NCBI RefSeq assembly: GCF_012641515.1
Contig: NZ_JABAHY010000001.1
Coordinates: forward strand, 519,388-583,387
Origin: Nesterenkonia sedimenti
GTDB taxonomy: Bacteria; Actinomycetota; Actinomycetes; Actinomycetales; Micrococcaceae
Reading direction: 5' to 3'
Length of the DNA stretch: 64,000 bases
Made by a program: the position numbers and the translations under genes. The number at the start of each line of letters is the position of its first letter. Positions within the stretch are counted from its first letter, which is position 1. Under the pieces are notes generated by a model, which worked only from the letters and a program-made list of their open reading frames with translations, had not been told where the DNA came from and made no database searches. This document shows, piece after piece, positions 43,568 to 51,910 of this stretch.

Positions 43568-44103
43568 CGCTCGGTTTCTCCGCTGGCAGTTTCGGTGTCC
43601 AGGGCCGGGATCTGGCCGGTGTAAGGCGCGGCGTGTGCGGCTGCCTTGGCGGTCTCGGCATCACCCTCGCCGGTGAAGACCCAGTATTTATAGGCGATGA
43701 ACCGGAAGACCATGGCCAGGCCCATACCGATGATGGAGCCGGAGACGAAGGATGCGAATTCGCTGCGCAGGCCCAGCACATAGAAGCTGAAGGCCACACA
43801 GCCGGACATGATCAGCAGTCCGATGACGTTCATCAGGATGAACATCACCAGTTCCCGCATCCGGGTGCGGGTGCGCTGGTGGCGGAATGTCCAGTACCGG
43901 TTGCCCACCCAGGAGAAGAGGGTTGCCACGGCCACGGCGATGGCCTTGGACTTCACATGGGAGTCGTCCATGGGGCCGGTGATAAGCCACAGGAACACGG
44001 CGGTGTCGATGAGGAAGGCTACCCCTCCGACGACGCCGAATTTGGCCAGTTCACGCCAGAGCAGGCGGAAGAGTCCCACTCCCCGGGTCCAGAGTTTCTT
44101 CAC
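43564..44103 (-). CDS. GtrA-family membrane protein
   Basis: The 179-residue protein has four membrane helices in the GtrA pattern (FGVVGGVAFLIDTAVFLWL, TLFSWVGNRYWTF, then two more with FRFIAYKYWVF). GtrA proteins move polyprenyl-phosphate-linked sugars across the membrane for surface glycan synthesis. The GTG start overlaps the manA stop (GTGA), which couples it to mannose-6-phosphate supply, consistent with a mannose-linked lipid carrier and with Pmt nearby. Confidence 0.93.
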   Translation of the reverse strand: MKKLWTRGVGLFRLLWRELAKFGVVGGVAFLIDTAVFLWLITGPMDDSHVKSKAIAVAVATLFSWVGNRYWTFRHQRTRTRMRELVMFILMNVIGLLIMSGCVAFSFYVLGLRSEFASFVSGSIIGMGLAMVFRFIAYKYWVFTGEGDAETAKAAAHAAPYTGQIPALDTETASGETER

Positions 44104-45290
44104 AGGGCTCCTTTTTCATGGTCTGTTCGCAGCGCCCCGGGCGTGGTGGCCAGATAGGCCTGTGCCGCCCCCTGATCTGGGGTCTCGGCAGTCAGGGTGA
44201 GGCGGGTGCCAGCGGGGATGAAGGCTGATTCACCGGGCGTGAGGGTGATCCGGCCGGAGATGGTCAGTTTACCTGCGGTGGCCAGCAGAATGGTTGGCGC
44301 TGTGAGCTCCCAGCCGGCGCTGAGCTCCTCGGTCTGAACTTCGAAGTTGTGCAGTTCGAAGTCCTCGGAGTCCGGGGCGTAGCACAGGTGGCGGCCACCG
44401 GTGAGCTCTCCGCTGGGCTGCTCCGGTGCCAGCCTGGGGTCGCTGATCACCTCGGTCGTGGTGACTTTCAGCAGTTCGGGGATATCGATGTGTTTGGGTG
44501 TGAGTCCACCGCGGAGCACATTATCCGAGGTTGCCTGCAGTTCGACGGCGACGCCGTGGAGGTATGCGTGGAGCACTCCGGCGGGGACATAGACGCCCTC
44601 GCCTGGTTCGAGGTCGATGCGGTTGAGCATCAGGGCCACGAAGAGCCCGGGGTCGCCGGGGAATCCGGAGGTCACTCGGCTCAGGGTGTCGGCCAGTTGG
44701 GGCTCGAGGTTATTGAGATTGCGGGAGGTGAGCTCCTCTGCCGCGACCGTGAGCAATCCGGTGGAATCACGCAGGGCGGTCTCCAGGGCTGCCGAATAGT
44801 CCTCGCGGAGGATGTCCACGCTGAGGCTTTCGATGGCCAGTGCGAGGTCCCCTTCGGCGATCAGCCGCTGGACTGCGTTGAGGTCGGCCATGATCTGTGC
44901 CGGTTCGCGAAAGCCGCAGAGCATGCTGAAGGGTGTCAGGGCGACCGTGAGTTCAGGCTTGTGGTTGGTGTCCTTGTAGTTGCGCTCCCCCGCACCGATG
45001 GCGACCCCAGCAGCTTCTTCGGCCGCATATCCGCTCTGGGCCTGGGCCTTACTGGGGTGGGCTTGGATGGAAAGCGGCTTCTCTGCGGCCAGGACCTTCA
45101 GCAGATAGGGAAGCTCCGGGATCTGCTGGTGTTCGCCATCCTCGGTGATCAGCTGGGAGGGCGCGGCCGGATGAGAACCCATCCAGACCTCTGCCTGGGG
45201 ATGCGCAGATGGCGCCCAGCCGAAGACTTCACTGAGCGCTGTTTGCGAGCCCCATGCGTAATCTCGCACGGGGTTGATCATCCTGAACAC
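44100..45290 (-). CDS. manA: Mannose-6-phosphate isomerase, class I
   Basis: ManA interconverts fructose-6-phosphate and mannose-6-phosphate, feeding GDP-mannose. The 396-residue cupin protein has the zinc-site segments SIQAHPSKAQA, TNHKPELTVAL and AGVLHAYLHG, and the C-terminal cupin barrel. TAAAGT lies 7 nt before the GTG chosen here; an ATG 9 nt downstream is an alternative and a longer TTG frame is not supported. gtrA follows by 4-nt overlap. Confidence 0.94.
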   Translation of the reverse strand: MFRMINPVRDYAWGSQTALSEVFGWAPSAHPQAEVWMGSHPAAPSQLITEDGEHQQIPELPYLLKVLAAEKPLSIQAHPSKAQAQSGYAAEEAAGVAIGAGERNYKDTNHKPELTVALTPFSMLCGFREPAQIMADLNAVQRLIAEGDLALAIESLSVDILREDYSAALETALRDSTGLLTVAAEELTSRNLNNLEPQLADTLSRVTSGFPGDPGLFVALMLNRIDLEPGEGVYVPAGVLHAYLHGVAVELQATSDNVLRGGLTPKHIDIPELLKVTTTEVISDPRLAPEQPSGELTGGRHLCYAPDSEDFELHNFEVQTEELSAGWELTAPTILLATAGKLTISGRITLTPGESAFIPAGTRLTLTAETPDQGAAQAYLATTPGALRTDHEKGAL

Positions 45291-45509
45291 CGAGGAGACT
45301 TTACCAGCGCAGGTCGGCAAGATCGCGGCTTTTTGCCCAAAATCACCTGTGAACGAGCCCCGAGGTGCACAACGTCACACCCCAATCCCCGCTTCGGTAA
45401 AATGTTACAATTCCGAAACATATTAGAAAACAACTTATTCACCGGTTCCCGTAAAGTCGCTCTTACACTTTCCAAATAAGACGAAGTTAACTAGCAAGAG
45501 GGGACACCC
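45291..45509. promoter_or_regulatory. AT-rich regulatory region between manA and the polyamine operon
   Basis: This is the most A/T-rich stretch in the window. It contains TACAAT (45406-45411) and TATTAG (45421-45426) as possible -10 boxes for the importer, an inverted repeat TTCGG/CCGAA around the former, and ATGTT/AACAT arms. I cannot choose a single promoter. The unusual composition suggests tight regulation of the importer. Confidence 0.5.
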
Positions 45510-46613
45510 GTGTCTAAGAAATTCGCATTATCCTTGACCTCTGCTGCCCTGCTGGCGCTGACAGCCTGCGCCCAGGGTGGTGGCGCCGAAGTCGACGCCG
45601 AGGTCTTCGAAGACCCCACTGCCGGTGAGGTTCCTGCCGACTCCTTGGAGGGAGGCACTCTGACCTTCGTCTCCTACGGCGGCGGGTTCCAGGACGGTCA
45701 GGCTGAGGCCTTCGCCTATCCATTCGGCGAGGAGACCGGAGCCGAGGTCCTGGAGGACGGCCCCATCGATGACGCCCAGCTGCGAGCGCAGGTCGAGGCC
45801 GGCAATGTCTCCTGGGATGTGGTCAACCACAGCCCCGTCTATAACGAGGCCTACTGTGATGAGCTCTACGAACCCCTGAATTACGACCTCATCGATCTCT
45901 CCGAGTATCCGGAGAGCCTGCCCTTCGGGGACTGCTATATCTCATCCCTGCTCTACGGCTACGGCATCACCTACGACGCCGACGAATACGGTGAGGACGG
46001 CGGACCACAGACCTGGGAGGATTTCTTCGATACCGAGAACTACCCCGGGACCCGCTCAGTCAACGGCAACCCCTTGCCCACCGGCGGAACTCTCGAGGCC
46101 GCCCTGCTGGCCGATGGTGTGGACCCCGGTGACCTCTACCCCCTGGACATTGACCGGGCCATCGCCAAATGGGAGGAGATCGAGGATGATCTGACCTTCT
46201 GGACAACTGGCGCCGAGCAGACCCAGCAGATCCAGGGCGGGGAGGCCGATATCGTCTTCGGCTGGACCGGCCGGATCTATGAGGGCAATGTCGGCGGGGC
46301 CAATTTCCGTCCCACCTGGGATGCCAACTTCGTGCTGGCTGACACCTTCGCCATCCCTAAGGACACGGAGAACCTCGAGGCCGCCCATGCCTTCATCAAC
46401 TACGCCATCGGTGAGACCCAGCAGACGGAGATGGCTGAGCTGACCTCATACTCCCCGGTGAATGAGAACTCCGACCCGGACTTCGACGAGGACCTTCAGA
46501 TGTTCGATGTCTCCGCCCCCGAAGTCCTGGATGAGTCCATCGAGATCGACTGGGCCTATTGGGCCGAGAACATCGATGAGATCACCGAGGCCTGGTCGGC
46601 CTTCATCAACTAA
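45510..46613 (+). CDS. Polyamine-type ABC transporter substrate-binding lipoprotein (PotD-like)
   Basis: The 367-residue lipoprotein (lipobox LTAC, Cys20) has the PotD-type periplasmic-binding fold: LTFVSYGGGFQDGQ near residue 50, VSWDVVNHSP, and AYWAENIDEITEAWSAF at the end. It captures a polyamine or related amine for the permease pair downstream; the exact ligand cannot be read. AGAGGGG precedes the GTG. The gene heads a five-gene operon. Confidence 0.92.
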   Translation: MSKKFALSLTSAALLALTACAQGGGAEVDAEVFEDPTAGEVPADSLEGGTLTFVSYGGGFQDGQAEAFAYPFGEETGAEVLEDGPIDDAQLRAQVEAGNVSWDVVNHSPVYNEAYCDELYEPLNYDLIDLSEYPESLPFGDCYISSLLYGYGITYDADEYGEDGGPQTWEDFFDTENYPGTRSVNGNPLPTGGTLEAALLADGVDPGDLYPLDIDRAIAKWEEIEDDLTFWTTGAEQTQQIQGGEADIVFGWTGRIYEGNVGGANFRPTWDANFVLADTFAIPKDTENLEAAHAFINYAIGETQQTEMAELTSYSPVNENSDPDFDEDLQMFDVSAPEVLDESIEIDWAYWAENIDEITEAWSAFIN

Positions 46614-46629
46614 ATAGAGAGGCAGGCCC

Positions 46630-47505
46630 ATGGCAGCCGAAACTGTTGCTGCGAAGCCCGCTCGTCGATCTCTGGGGCCCTACGGCATTCTTGTCGTCCC
46701 AGTAGTAGTCATTGTTCTCGTCGCGTTTGTAGTCCCCACGGTGCTGGTGCTTATCCGAAGTGTCACCGAACCCGAACTGGGGCTGCAGAACTTCCAATGG
46801 CTGCTGACCAGCGAGACCGCAGTCGATGTGATTATCCGAACCTTCCAGCTGGCGGGACTGGCGACTCTTCTTACCGCAGTGATCGCCTATCCCTATGCCT
46901 ATGTGATGGCAACAGCTGGCCCCAAGATGCAGGCAGCGATGACGCTGATCGTCCTGCTGCCGTTCTGGTCCTCGATGATGGTGCGCACCTTCGCCTGGAT
47001 CATCATCCTGCAGAACAACGGGGTGCTCAATACGATGCTCAGCTCCCTGGGACTGCCCACTATTCAGCTGTTGGGCACCCAAACGGCTGTGCTGATCGGC
47101 ATGGTCCAGGTGCTGATGCCGTTCATGGTGCTGCCCATGGTCTCGGTGATGCGGTCCATTGATATGCGGATCCCGCTGGCGGCCCAGACCTTCGGCGCCC
47201 GGCCCATCAAGGCCTTCTTCACCGTGTATCTGCCCATGTCCCTGCCCGGTGTGCTCTCCGGTGCGCTGATCGTGTTCATCCTGTCCTTGGGCTTCTATGT
47301 GGTGCCGGCACTGCTGGGCTCGCCACGGCAGCAGATCCTGCCCAATGCGCTGTTCAACCAGATCCGTGACCTCAACAACTGGGGAAGCGGTGGCGCCCTG
47401 GCGGTGGCTCTGCTGTTCACCGTGGGAATGGCCTTCGTCCTGGTCTATCTGGTCACAAAGGCCCTGGGGCTGAAGCTGGGCCCGGTAGGAGGTTCCCAGG
47501 TATGA
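46630..47505 (+). CDS. ABC transporter permease (PotB-like)
   Basis: The 291-residue protein has six membrane helices and the inner-membrane component loop ...AAQTFGARPIKAFFTVYLPMSLPG, the EAA motif that contacts the ATPase. It pairs with the next permease, whose ATG overlaps this stop (ATGA). GAGAGGC precedes the start. Confidence 0.94.
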   Translation: MAAETVAAKPARRSLGPYGILVVPVVVIVLVAFVVPTVLVLIRSVTEPELGLQNFQWLLTSETAVDVIIRTFQLAGLATLLTAVIAYPYAYVMATAGPKMQAAMTLIVLLPFWSSMMVRTFAWIIILQNNGVLNTMLSSLGLPTIQLLGTQTAVLIGMVQVLMPFMVLPMVSVMRSIDMRIPLAAQTFGARPIKAFFTVYLPMSLPGVLSGALIVFILSLGFYVVPALLGSPRQQILPNALFNQIRDLNNWGSGGALAVALLFTVGMAFVLVYLVTKALGLKLGPVGGSQV

Positions 47506-48302
47506 CCAAGAATCGCCCCAAGATCAAGAAGTCCCGCCTGTTCCTCTACCTGTTGTGTGTGCCGATCGCCTTCTGGCTGGTCGCTCCCACTCTGGTGGTG
47601 ATTCCGCTGAGTTTCACCCCGCAGCGGTCCTTCGCCTTCCCTCCCCCAGGGTTCTCCCTGGAGTGGTATGAGAACTTCTTCACCAGCCCCCAGTGGTTAG
47701 GCGGACTGTTGAACTCCCTACAGATCGCCCTATTAGTAGCCAGCATCTCCAGCATTCTGGGCACCCTTGCCGCCTATGGGCTGAGCAAGACATCGGGGTT
47801 CCGCAAAACACTGTCCAATGGTCTGCTGGTTTCCCCCATCCTCATTCCAGCAGTGATCTTCGGTGTCGGTGTCTATGCAGTCTTCCTGCGCACCGGCCTG
47901 GTGGGCACAATGGCCGGGTTCGTCCTGGCCCATACGATGCTGGCCCTACCCTTTGTGGTGGTCAATGTTGGGGCCGTCCTAGTCGCCTATGACACCCAGC
48001 TCGAACGTGCTGCCTGGGTTTCGGGAGCAGGCCGGATCAGGGCTTTTATGACCGTGACCCTGCCGGTGATCTGGCCGGGCGTGGCCTCCGGGTTCCTCTT
48101 CGCCTTCATCACCTCCTTCGATGAGGTGATCGTCTCGGCGTTCATCTCCAGCCCGGCACTGCAGACCCTTCCGGTGCGGATGTTCACCTCAGTCCAGCGC
48201 GAAGTCGACCCCACAATTGCTGCGGCTGCCACCCTGATCATCATCCTCACCACCGCTATCGCTCTGACGGCGATCTTCACTCGTAAGAAACGAAAGGTGT
48301 AG
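47502..48302 (+). CDS. ABC transporter permease (PotC-like)
   Basis: The 266-residue protein is the second permease of the importer, with six membrane helices and the EAA loop ERAAWVSGAGRIRAFMTVTLP. It begins with a basic segment (MTKNRPKIKKSR) and ends in FTRKKRKV. It is translationally coupled to the first permease. Confidence 0.94.
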   Translation: MTKNRPKIKKSRLFLYLLCVPIAFWLVAPTLVVIPLSFTPQRSFAFPPPGFSLEWYENFFTSPQWLGGLLNSLQIALLVASISSILGTLAAYGLSKTSGFRKTLSNGLLVSPILIPAVIFGVGVYAVFLRTGLVGTMAGFVLAHTMLALPFVVVNVGAVLVAYDTQLERAAWVSGAGRIRAFMTVTLPVIWPGVASGFLFAFITSFDEVIVSAFISSPALQTLPVRMFTSVQREVDPTIAAAATLIIILTTAIALTAIFTRKKRKV

Positions 48303-48310
48303 AAGCCCCC

Positions 48311-49429
48311 ATGACTTCTGAACAGACCCCGGGTGCAGCTCTGGAACTCGACGGTGTAACCAAAAATTTTGGGTCCTTCACCGCCATCCAGGACGTCACC
48401 CTCTCCATCGAACCCGGAGAGTTCATCACCTTCCTGGGGCCCAGCGGCTCGGGCAAGACCACCACGTTGAACTGCATTGCCGGATTCGAAGACGTCACGG
48501 CCGGGGAGATCACCCTGGCCGGTCAGAGCCTCACCGACCAGCCGGTGCACCGGCGCAATCTGGGCATGGTCTTCCAGGGCTATGCGCTCTTTCCCCATAT
48601 GAGCGTAGAGAAGAATGTCGCCTACCCGCTCAAACAGCGTAAGGTCCCCAAAGCCCAGCGGGAGAAAGATGTGACCGCGACCTTGGAGAAGGTGGGACTG
48701 ACTGAGTTCAGGCACCGGCTGCCCAGCCAGCTCTCCGGCGGTCAGCGTCAGCGGGTAGCTCTGGCCCGCGCGATCTGCTTCAACCCTCCGCTGCTGCTGA
48801 TGGATGAACCTCTCAGCGCCTTGGATAAGGCCCTGCGTGAACAGCTGCAGCAGGAGATCCGCCGGATCCACCGGGATCTTGGCACCACAGTGGTGTTTGT
48901 GACCCATGACCAGGATGAGGCCCTGGCCCTCTCGGACCGGATCGTGGTGTTCAATAAGGGCAAAGTGGTCCAGGTCGGCACGCCCCGTGAGTTGTACCTG
49001 CAGCCGGAGAACGTCTTCGTCTCCGAGTTCGTCGGCGAATCCCTGATGATCTCCGGTGACTACCGGAACAGCCAGTTCCATTCCGATTCCGGGACTGTCT
49101 TCGCCACCGACACCACCCAAGAGTTGGGGTGGACAGGCCCCGCGCAGATGATGATTCGACCGGAGAACATCTCAATCCACGACGCCGCAGCTTCTGCCGA
49201 TACTGCCGCCACCGGAGAGTGCTCGGTCACCGGGTTCCTGGAGGACATCACCTATGTGGGCAATGCGGTGAAGTACCGGGTGGGTCTGCCCGATGGTGGA
49301 GGTATCGTCCGCGCTGAGGATATCGGCGGCGAGGTTGCCGATATCGGTTCAGAGGTGACCCTGAGCTGGGCTGCCGCTGATGCCCGGATCCTTGCCAAGG
49401 AGACCAGTGAGGAACCTGCACATGCGTAA
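48311..49429 (+). CDS. ABC transporter ATP-binding protein (PotA-like)
   Basis: The 372-residue ATPase has Walker A GPSGSGKTT, signature LSGGQRQRVALARAI, Walker B LLMDEPLSALD and the switch His in TVVFVTHDQDEA. The C-terminal third is the TOBE/OB regulatory domain seen in PotA and MalK. The stop overlaps the oxidase gene by 8 nt. Confidence 0.95.
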   Translation: MTSEQTPGAALELDGVTKNFGSFTAIQDVTLSIEPGEFITFLGPSGSGKTTTLNCIAGFEDVTAGEITLAGQSLTDQPVHRRNLGMVFQGYALFPHMSVEKNVAYPLKQRKVPKAQREKDVTATLEKVGLTEFRHRLPSQLSGGQRQRVALARAICFNPPLLLMDEPLSALDKALREQLQQEIRRIHRDLGTTVVFVTHDQDEALALSDRIVVFNKGKVVQVGTPRELYLQPENVFVSEFVGESLMISGDYRNSQFHSDSGTVFATDTTQELGWTGPAQMMIRPENISIHDAAASADTAATGECSVTGFLEDITYVGNAVKYRVGLPDGGGIVRAEDIGGEVADIGSEVTLSWAAADARILAKETSEEPAHA

Positions 49430-50801
49430 TGGATTTGGTTCCTTCTGGCTGCATGATGCTCCGGACCCCCACGGACCACGGCCCCGGCTGGAGGGTGAAG
49501 CATCAGCTGACCTGGTGATCATCGGTGGTGGGCTCTCCGGTCTGTGGACTGCCTATTGGCATGCCAAGCACTCCCCCGGCCAGCGGGTGGTGGTCCTGGA
49601 GAAGGAACGCGTGGGCTATGGTGCATCCGGGCGCAATGGCGGCTGGCTCAGCGGCAAAACCGTGGGGCTGCGCAAGAACCTGCTCAAGAGCGGGAAGACC
49701 TCGGCTGAAGCCCTCTGGATGGAACGCCGCTTATTCGCCGCAGTCGACGAGGCGCGAGACCTCCTGGAGAGCACCGGTGTCGATATCGGTGCGGCCAAGG
49801 GTGGGTGGATGCAGATCGCGCGCACCCCCAGCGGGATGGCGAGAATGCGTGCCTATGTTGAGCAGGAACGCCAATGGGGCCACCACGAGGAAGATGTCCG
49901 CCTGCTCAGTGCACAACAGACCGCCGAACGAGTGGCAGCCTCTGATCTTCACGGTGCTGTCTACTCTCCACACGCTGTCGGGCTGCATCCGGCAAAAATG
50001 ATGTACGCCCTGGCGAAGCTCTGCACAGATCTCGGCGTCGAGATCTACGAGCACAGCGAAGTCACCGATATCAGCGGTGACACCGTCCAGACCCCGTATG
50101 CCACCCTGCGCGCAGAGACCACAGTCCTGGCCACCGAGGGCTACACCGCGGCACTTCCCGGCCGGAAACGCCAGCTGTTGCCGATGCTCTCCTCAATGAT
50201 CATTACCGAACCACTGGATCCAGAGGATCTGGACCGGATCGGCTGGGAACACAGTGAACTGGTCAGCTGTGCTGAGCATATGTACTTCTACGCGCAGAAG
50301 ACTGCCGATGGCCGGATCGCCATCGGCGGCCGGGGCAAGCCCTATAACTGGGGATCAGCCCCAGATACCAACGGTGAGCTCAACCCCAAGACTGTCCGGC
50401 AGCTGGCCGACACTGTCCAGGAACTCTTCCCGCAGGTCGAGCTGACACCGGCCCATGCCTGGTGCGGGGTGCTGGGGGTCTCCCGGGATTGGTCCCCCTT
50501 CATCGACTACCGGCCTGAATCGGGGCTGCTGCAGCTGGGCGGCTACGCCGGCCAGGGGGTCACCGCCTCCTATCTGGCCGGCCGCACTGCTGCCGAACTT
50601 CTGGCCGGGGAGGAGACGGAGCTGACGCGTTCCACCTGGGTTCGTCCGACGCCGAAGAACTGGGAGCCAGAACCCCTGCGGTGGCTGGGATCCAATGGGG
50701 TTTATAAGCTCTACCGGCTCGCTGATTCAGCCGAACGCCGCGATGGCGGGGAGAAGACCTCCGCATTGGCCACTATCGGCCATAAGGTCTCGGGACGCTA
50801 A
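49422..50801 (+). CDS. FAD-dependent amine oxidase, PuuB-like
   Basis: The 459-residue protein has the dinucleotide-binding loop VIIGGGLSGLWTAY (32-45), GYGASGRNGGWLSG as in gamma-glutamylputrescine oxidase (PuuB), and a C-terminal FAD contact (GGYAGQGVTASYLAGRTAAE). It overlaps the importer ATPase gene, so import and oxidation of an amine are coupled. Without a glutamylputrescine synthetase in view, direct oxidation of a polyamine or a methylated amine is also possible. GAGGAAC precedes the ATG. The stop overlaps that of the next gene by 4 nt. Confidence 0.9.
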   Translation: MRNGFGSFWLHDAPDPHGPRPRLEGEASADLVIIGGGLSGLWTAYWHAKHSPGQRVVVLEKERVGYGASGRNGGWLSGKTVGLRKNLLKSGKTSAEALWMERRLFAAVDEARDLLESTGVDIGAAKGGWMQIARTPSGMARMRAYVEQERQWGHHEEDVRLLSAQQTAERVAASDLHGAVYSPHAVGLHPAKMMYALAKLCTDLGVEIYEHSEVTDISGDTVQTPYATLRAETTVLATEGYTAALPGRKRQLLPMLSSMIITEPLDPEDLDRIGWEHSELVSCAEHMYFYAQKTADGRIAIGGRGKPYNWGSAPDTNGELNPKTVRQLADTVQELFPQVELTPAHAWCGVLGVSRDWSPFIDYRPESGLLQLGGYAGQGVTASYLAGRTAAELLAGEETELTRSTWVRPTPKNWEPEPLRWLGSNGVYKLYRLADSAERRDGGEKTSALATIGHKVSGR

Positions 50802-51898
50802 GCCTCCAAGAAGCTGAGGTCTACGCTGGGGCCCTCCCCCAGGGCCAATGCTGCTCCGATTTCACCGAAGGCCGGGGCCATCTTGAAACCATGCCCGGAG
50901 AACCCGGCCATGACGATCACACCCGGCATCTCGGGGTGGGCGCGCACGTATTCATATCCGGTGGGTGTGAAGGACTCGAAATAGGAGGCTGAACGCATGG
51001 GGTGCAGCTGCAGGCCCGGCATATAGCGTTCCACCGCTGAGATGAACTGGTCCAATAAGTTCTGAGGTACCCGCACATCCACTTCATCCGGACTCGGCAC
51101 CGCCTGGTCGGCATCGGAGCCCAGCCCCAGTTTCATGGCTGACCGGTCTGCATAGGGCAGCCCATAGACATAGGTGGGTTTGGTCCGCAGGAAGGGCAGC
51201 ACCTTATCGAGGTAGCCGAGGTTCTTCGGGAAGAACCAGGCCGAGACCAGCCGGCGCATCTGCAGGAGTTCTGCCATCTCCGGGAAGAGCACGTTGGTCC
51301 AGGCCCCTGGGGCTGCCACCACCCGGTCATAGGATTCACTGCGTCCGTCGGCGGTCACGGTGACAGTATCGCCAGCCTGCTCGATGCTGTTGACCCGGGC
51401 CGACCGGCGGATCTCAGCACCATGCCGTTCAGCCTGGGCGGCTGCTGCGGAGACAGTCAGCTCAGGTTTGATGATGCCGCCATGACCGTCCCAGATCGTC
51501 ACATCATTGGGGTCCAGACCGAATTCGGGGAACTCCTTCAGGGACTCCTCCCGGCTCAGAATCCGGGTGGGATGAGCGGAGGCTTCCGCTGCCCGCAGTG
51601 CGGTCTGAATATCTGGGCTGTCGGCATCGCCCATCACCAGCGCCCCGGTGATCTCTCGCAGCTGCAGGCCCGAATCCGCCTCGAGTTTGCGGTAGAGGTC
51701 ATCGGCCCGGTCAGCGATGGGCGTGTAACCGGGGTCTTCGACCTGAATGGTGCGGAAGAGCCTCGTCTCACCACCTGCGGCGCCATTGGAATGCCCCGGG
51801 GAGAAGATCTCATAGCCGGTTACGTCATGCCCCTGCTGGGCAAGCTGCCACAGCACCTGGGCTCCCATGGTGCCTACTCCGACAACTGCGATCTTCAT
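50798..51898 (-). CDS. FAD-dependent oxidase of the monomeric sarcosine / N-methyltryptophan oxidase family
   Basis: The 366-residue protein starts MKIAVVGVGTMGAQVLWQLA, has GHSNGAAGGETRLFR and ends its FAD site with AGFSGHGFKMAPAFGEIGA, the MSOX/MTOX pattern. These enzymes oxidise N-methyl amino acids to release formaldehyde and peroxide. The family's covalent flavin Cys is absent: the equivalent segment reads MRSASYFESFTPTGYEYV, and I find no Cys in the whole chain, so FAD must be held non-covalently. GGGAGAG precedes the ATG. It is convergent with the importer operon. Confidence 0.89.
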   Translation of the reverse strand: MKIAVVGVGTMGAQVLWQLAQQGHDVTGYEIFSPGHSNGAAGGETRLFRTIQVEDPGYTPIADRADDLYRKLEADSGLQLREITGALVMGDADSPDIQTALRAAEASAHPTRILSREESLKEFPEFGLDPNDVTIWDGHGGIIKPELTVSAAAAQAERHGAEIRRSARVNSIEQAGDTVTVTADGRSESYDRVVAAPGAWTNVLFPEMAELLQMRRLVSAWFFPKNLGYLDKVLPFLRTKPTYVYGLPYADRSAMKLGLGSDADQAVPSPDEVDVRVPQNLLDQFISAVERYMPGLQLHPMRSASYFESFTPTGYEYVRAHPEMPGVIVMAGFSGHGFKMAPAFGEIGAALALGEGPSVDLSFLEA

Positions 51899-51910
51899 AT
51901 CTCTCCCTGT

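Noticed and set aside
47987..49120. 377-codon minus-strand frame opposite the importer ATPase
   Set aside because: The plus strand has Walker A, signature and Walker B motifs; the minus-strand product has none.
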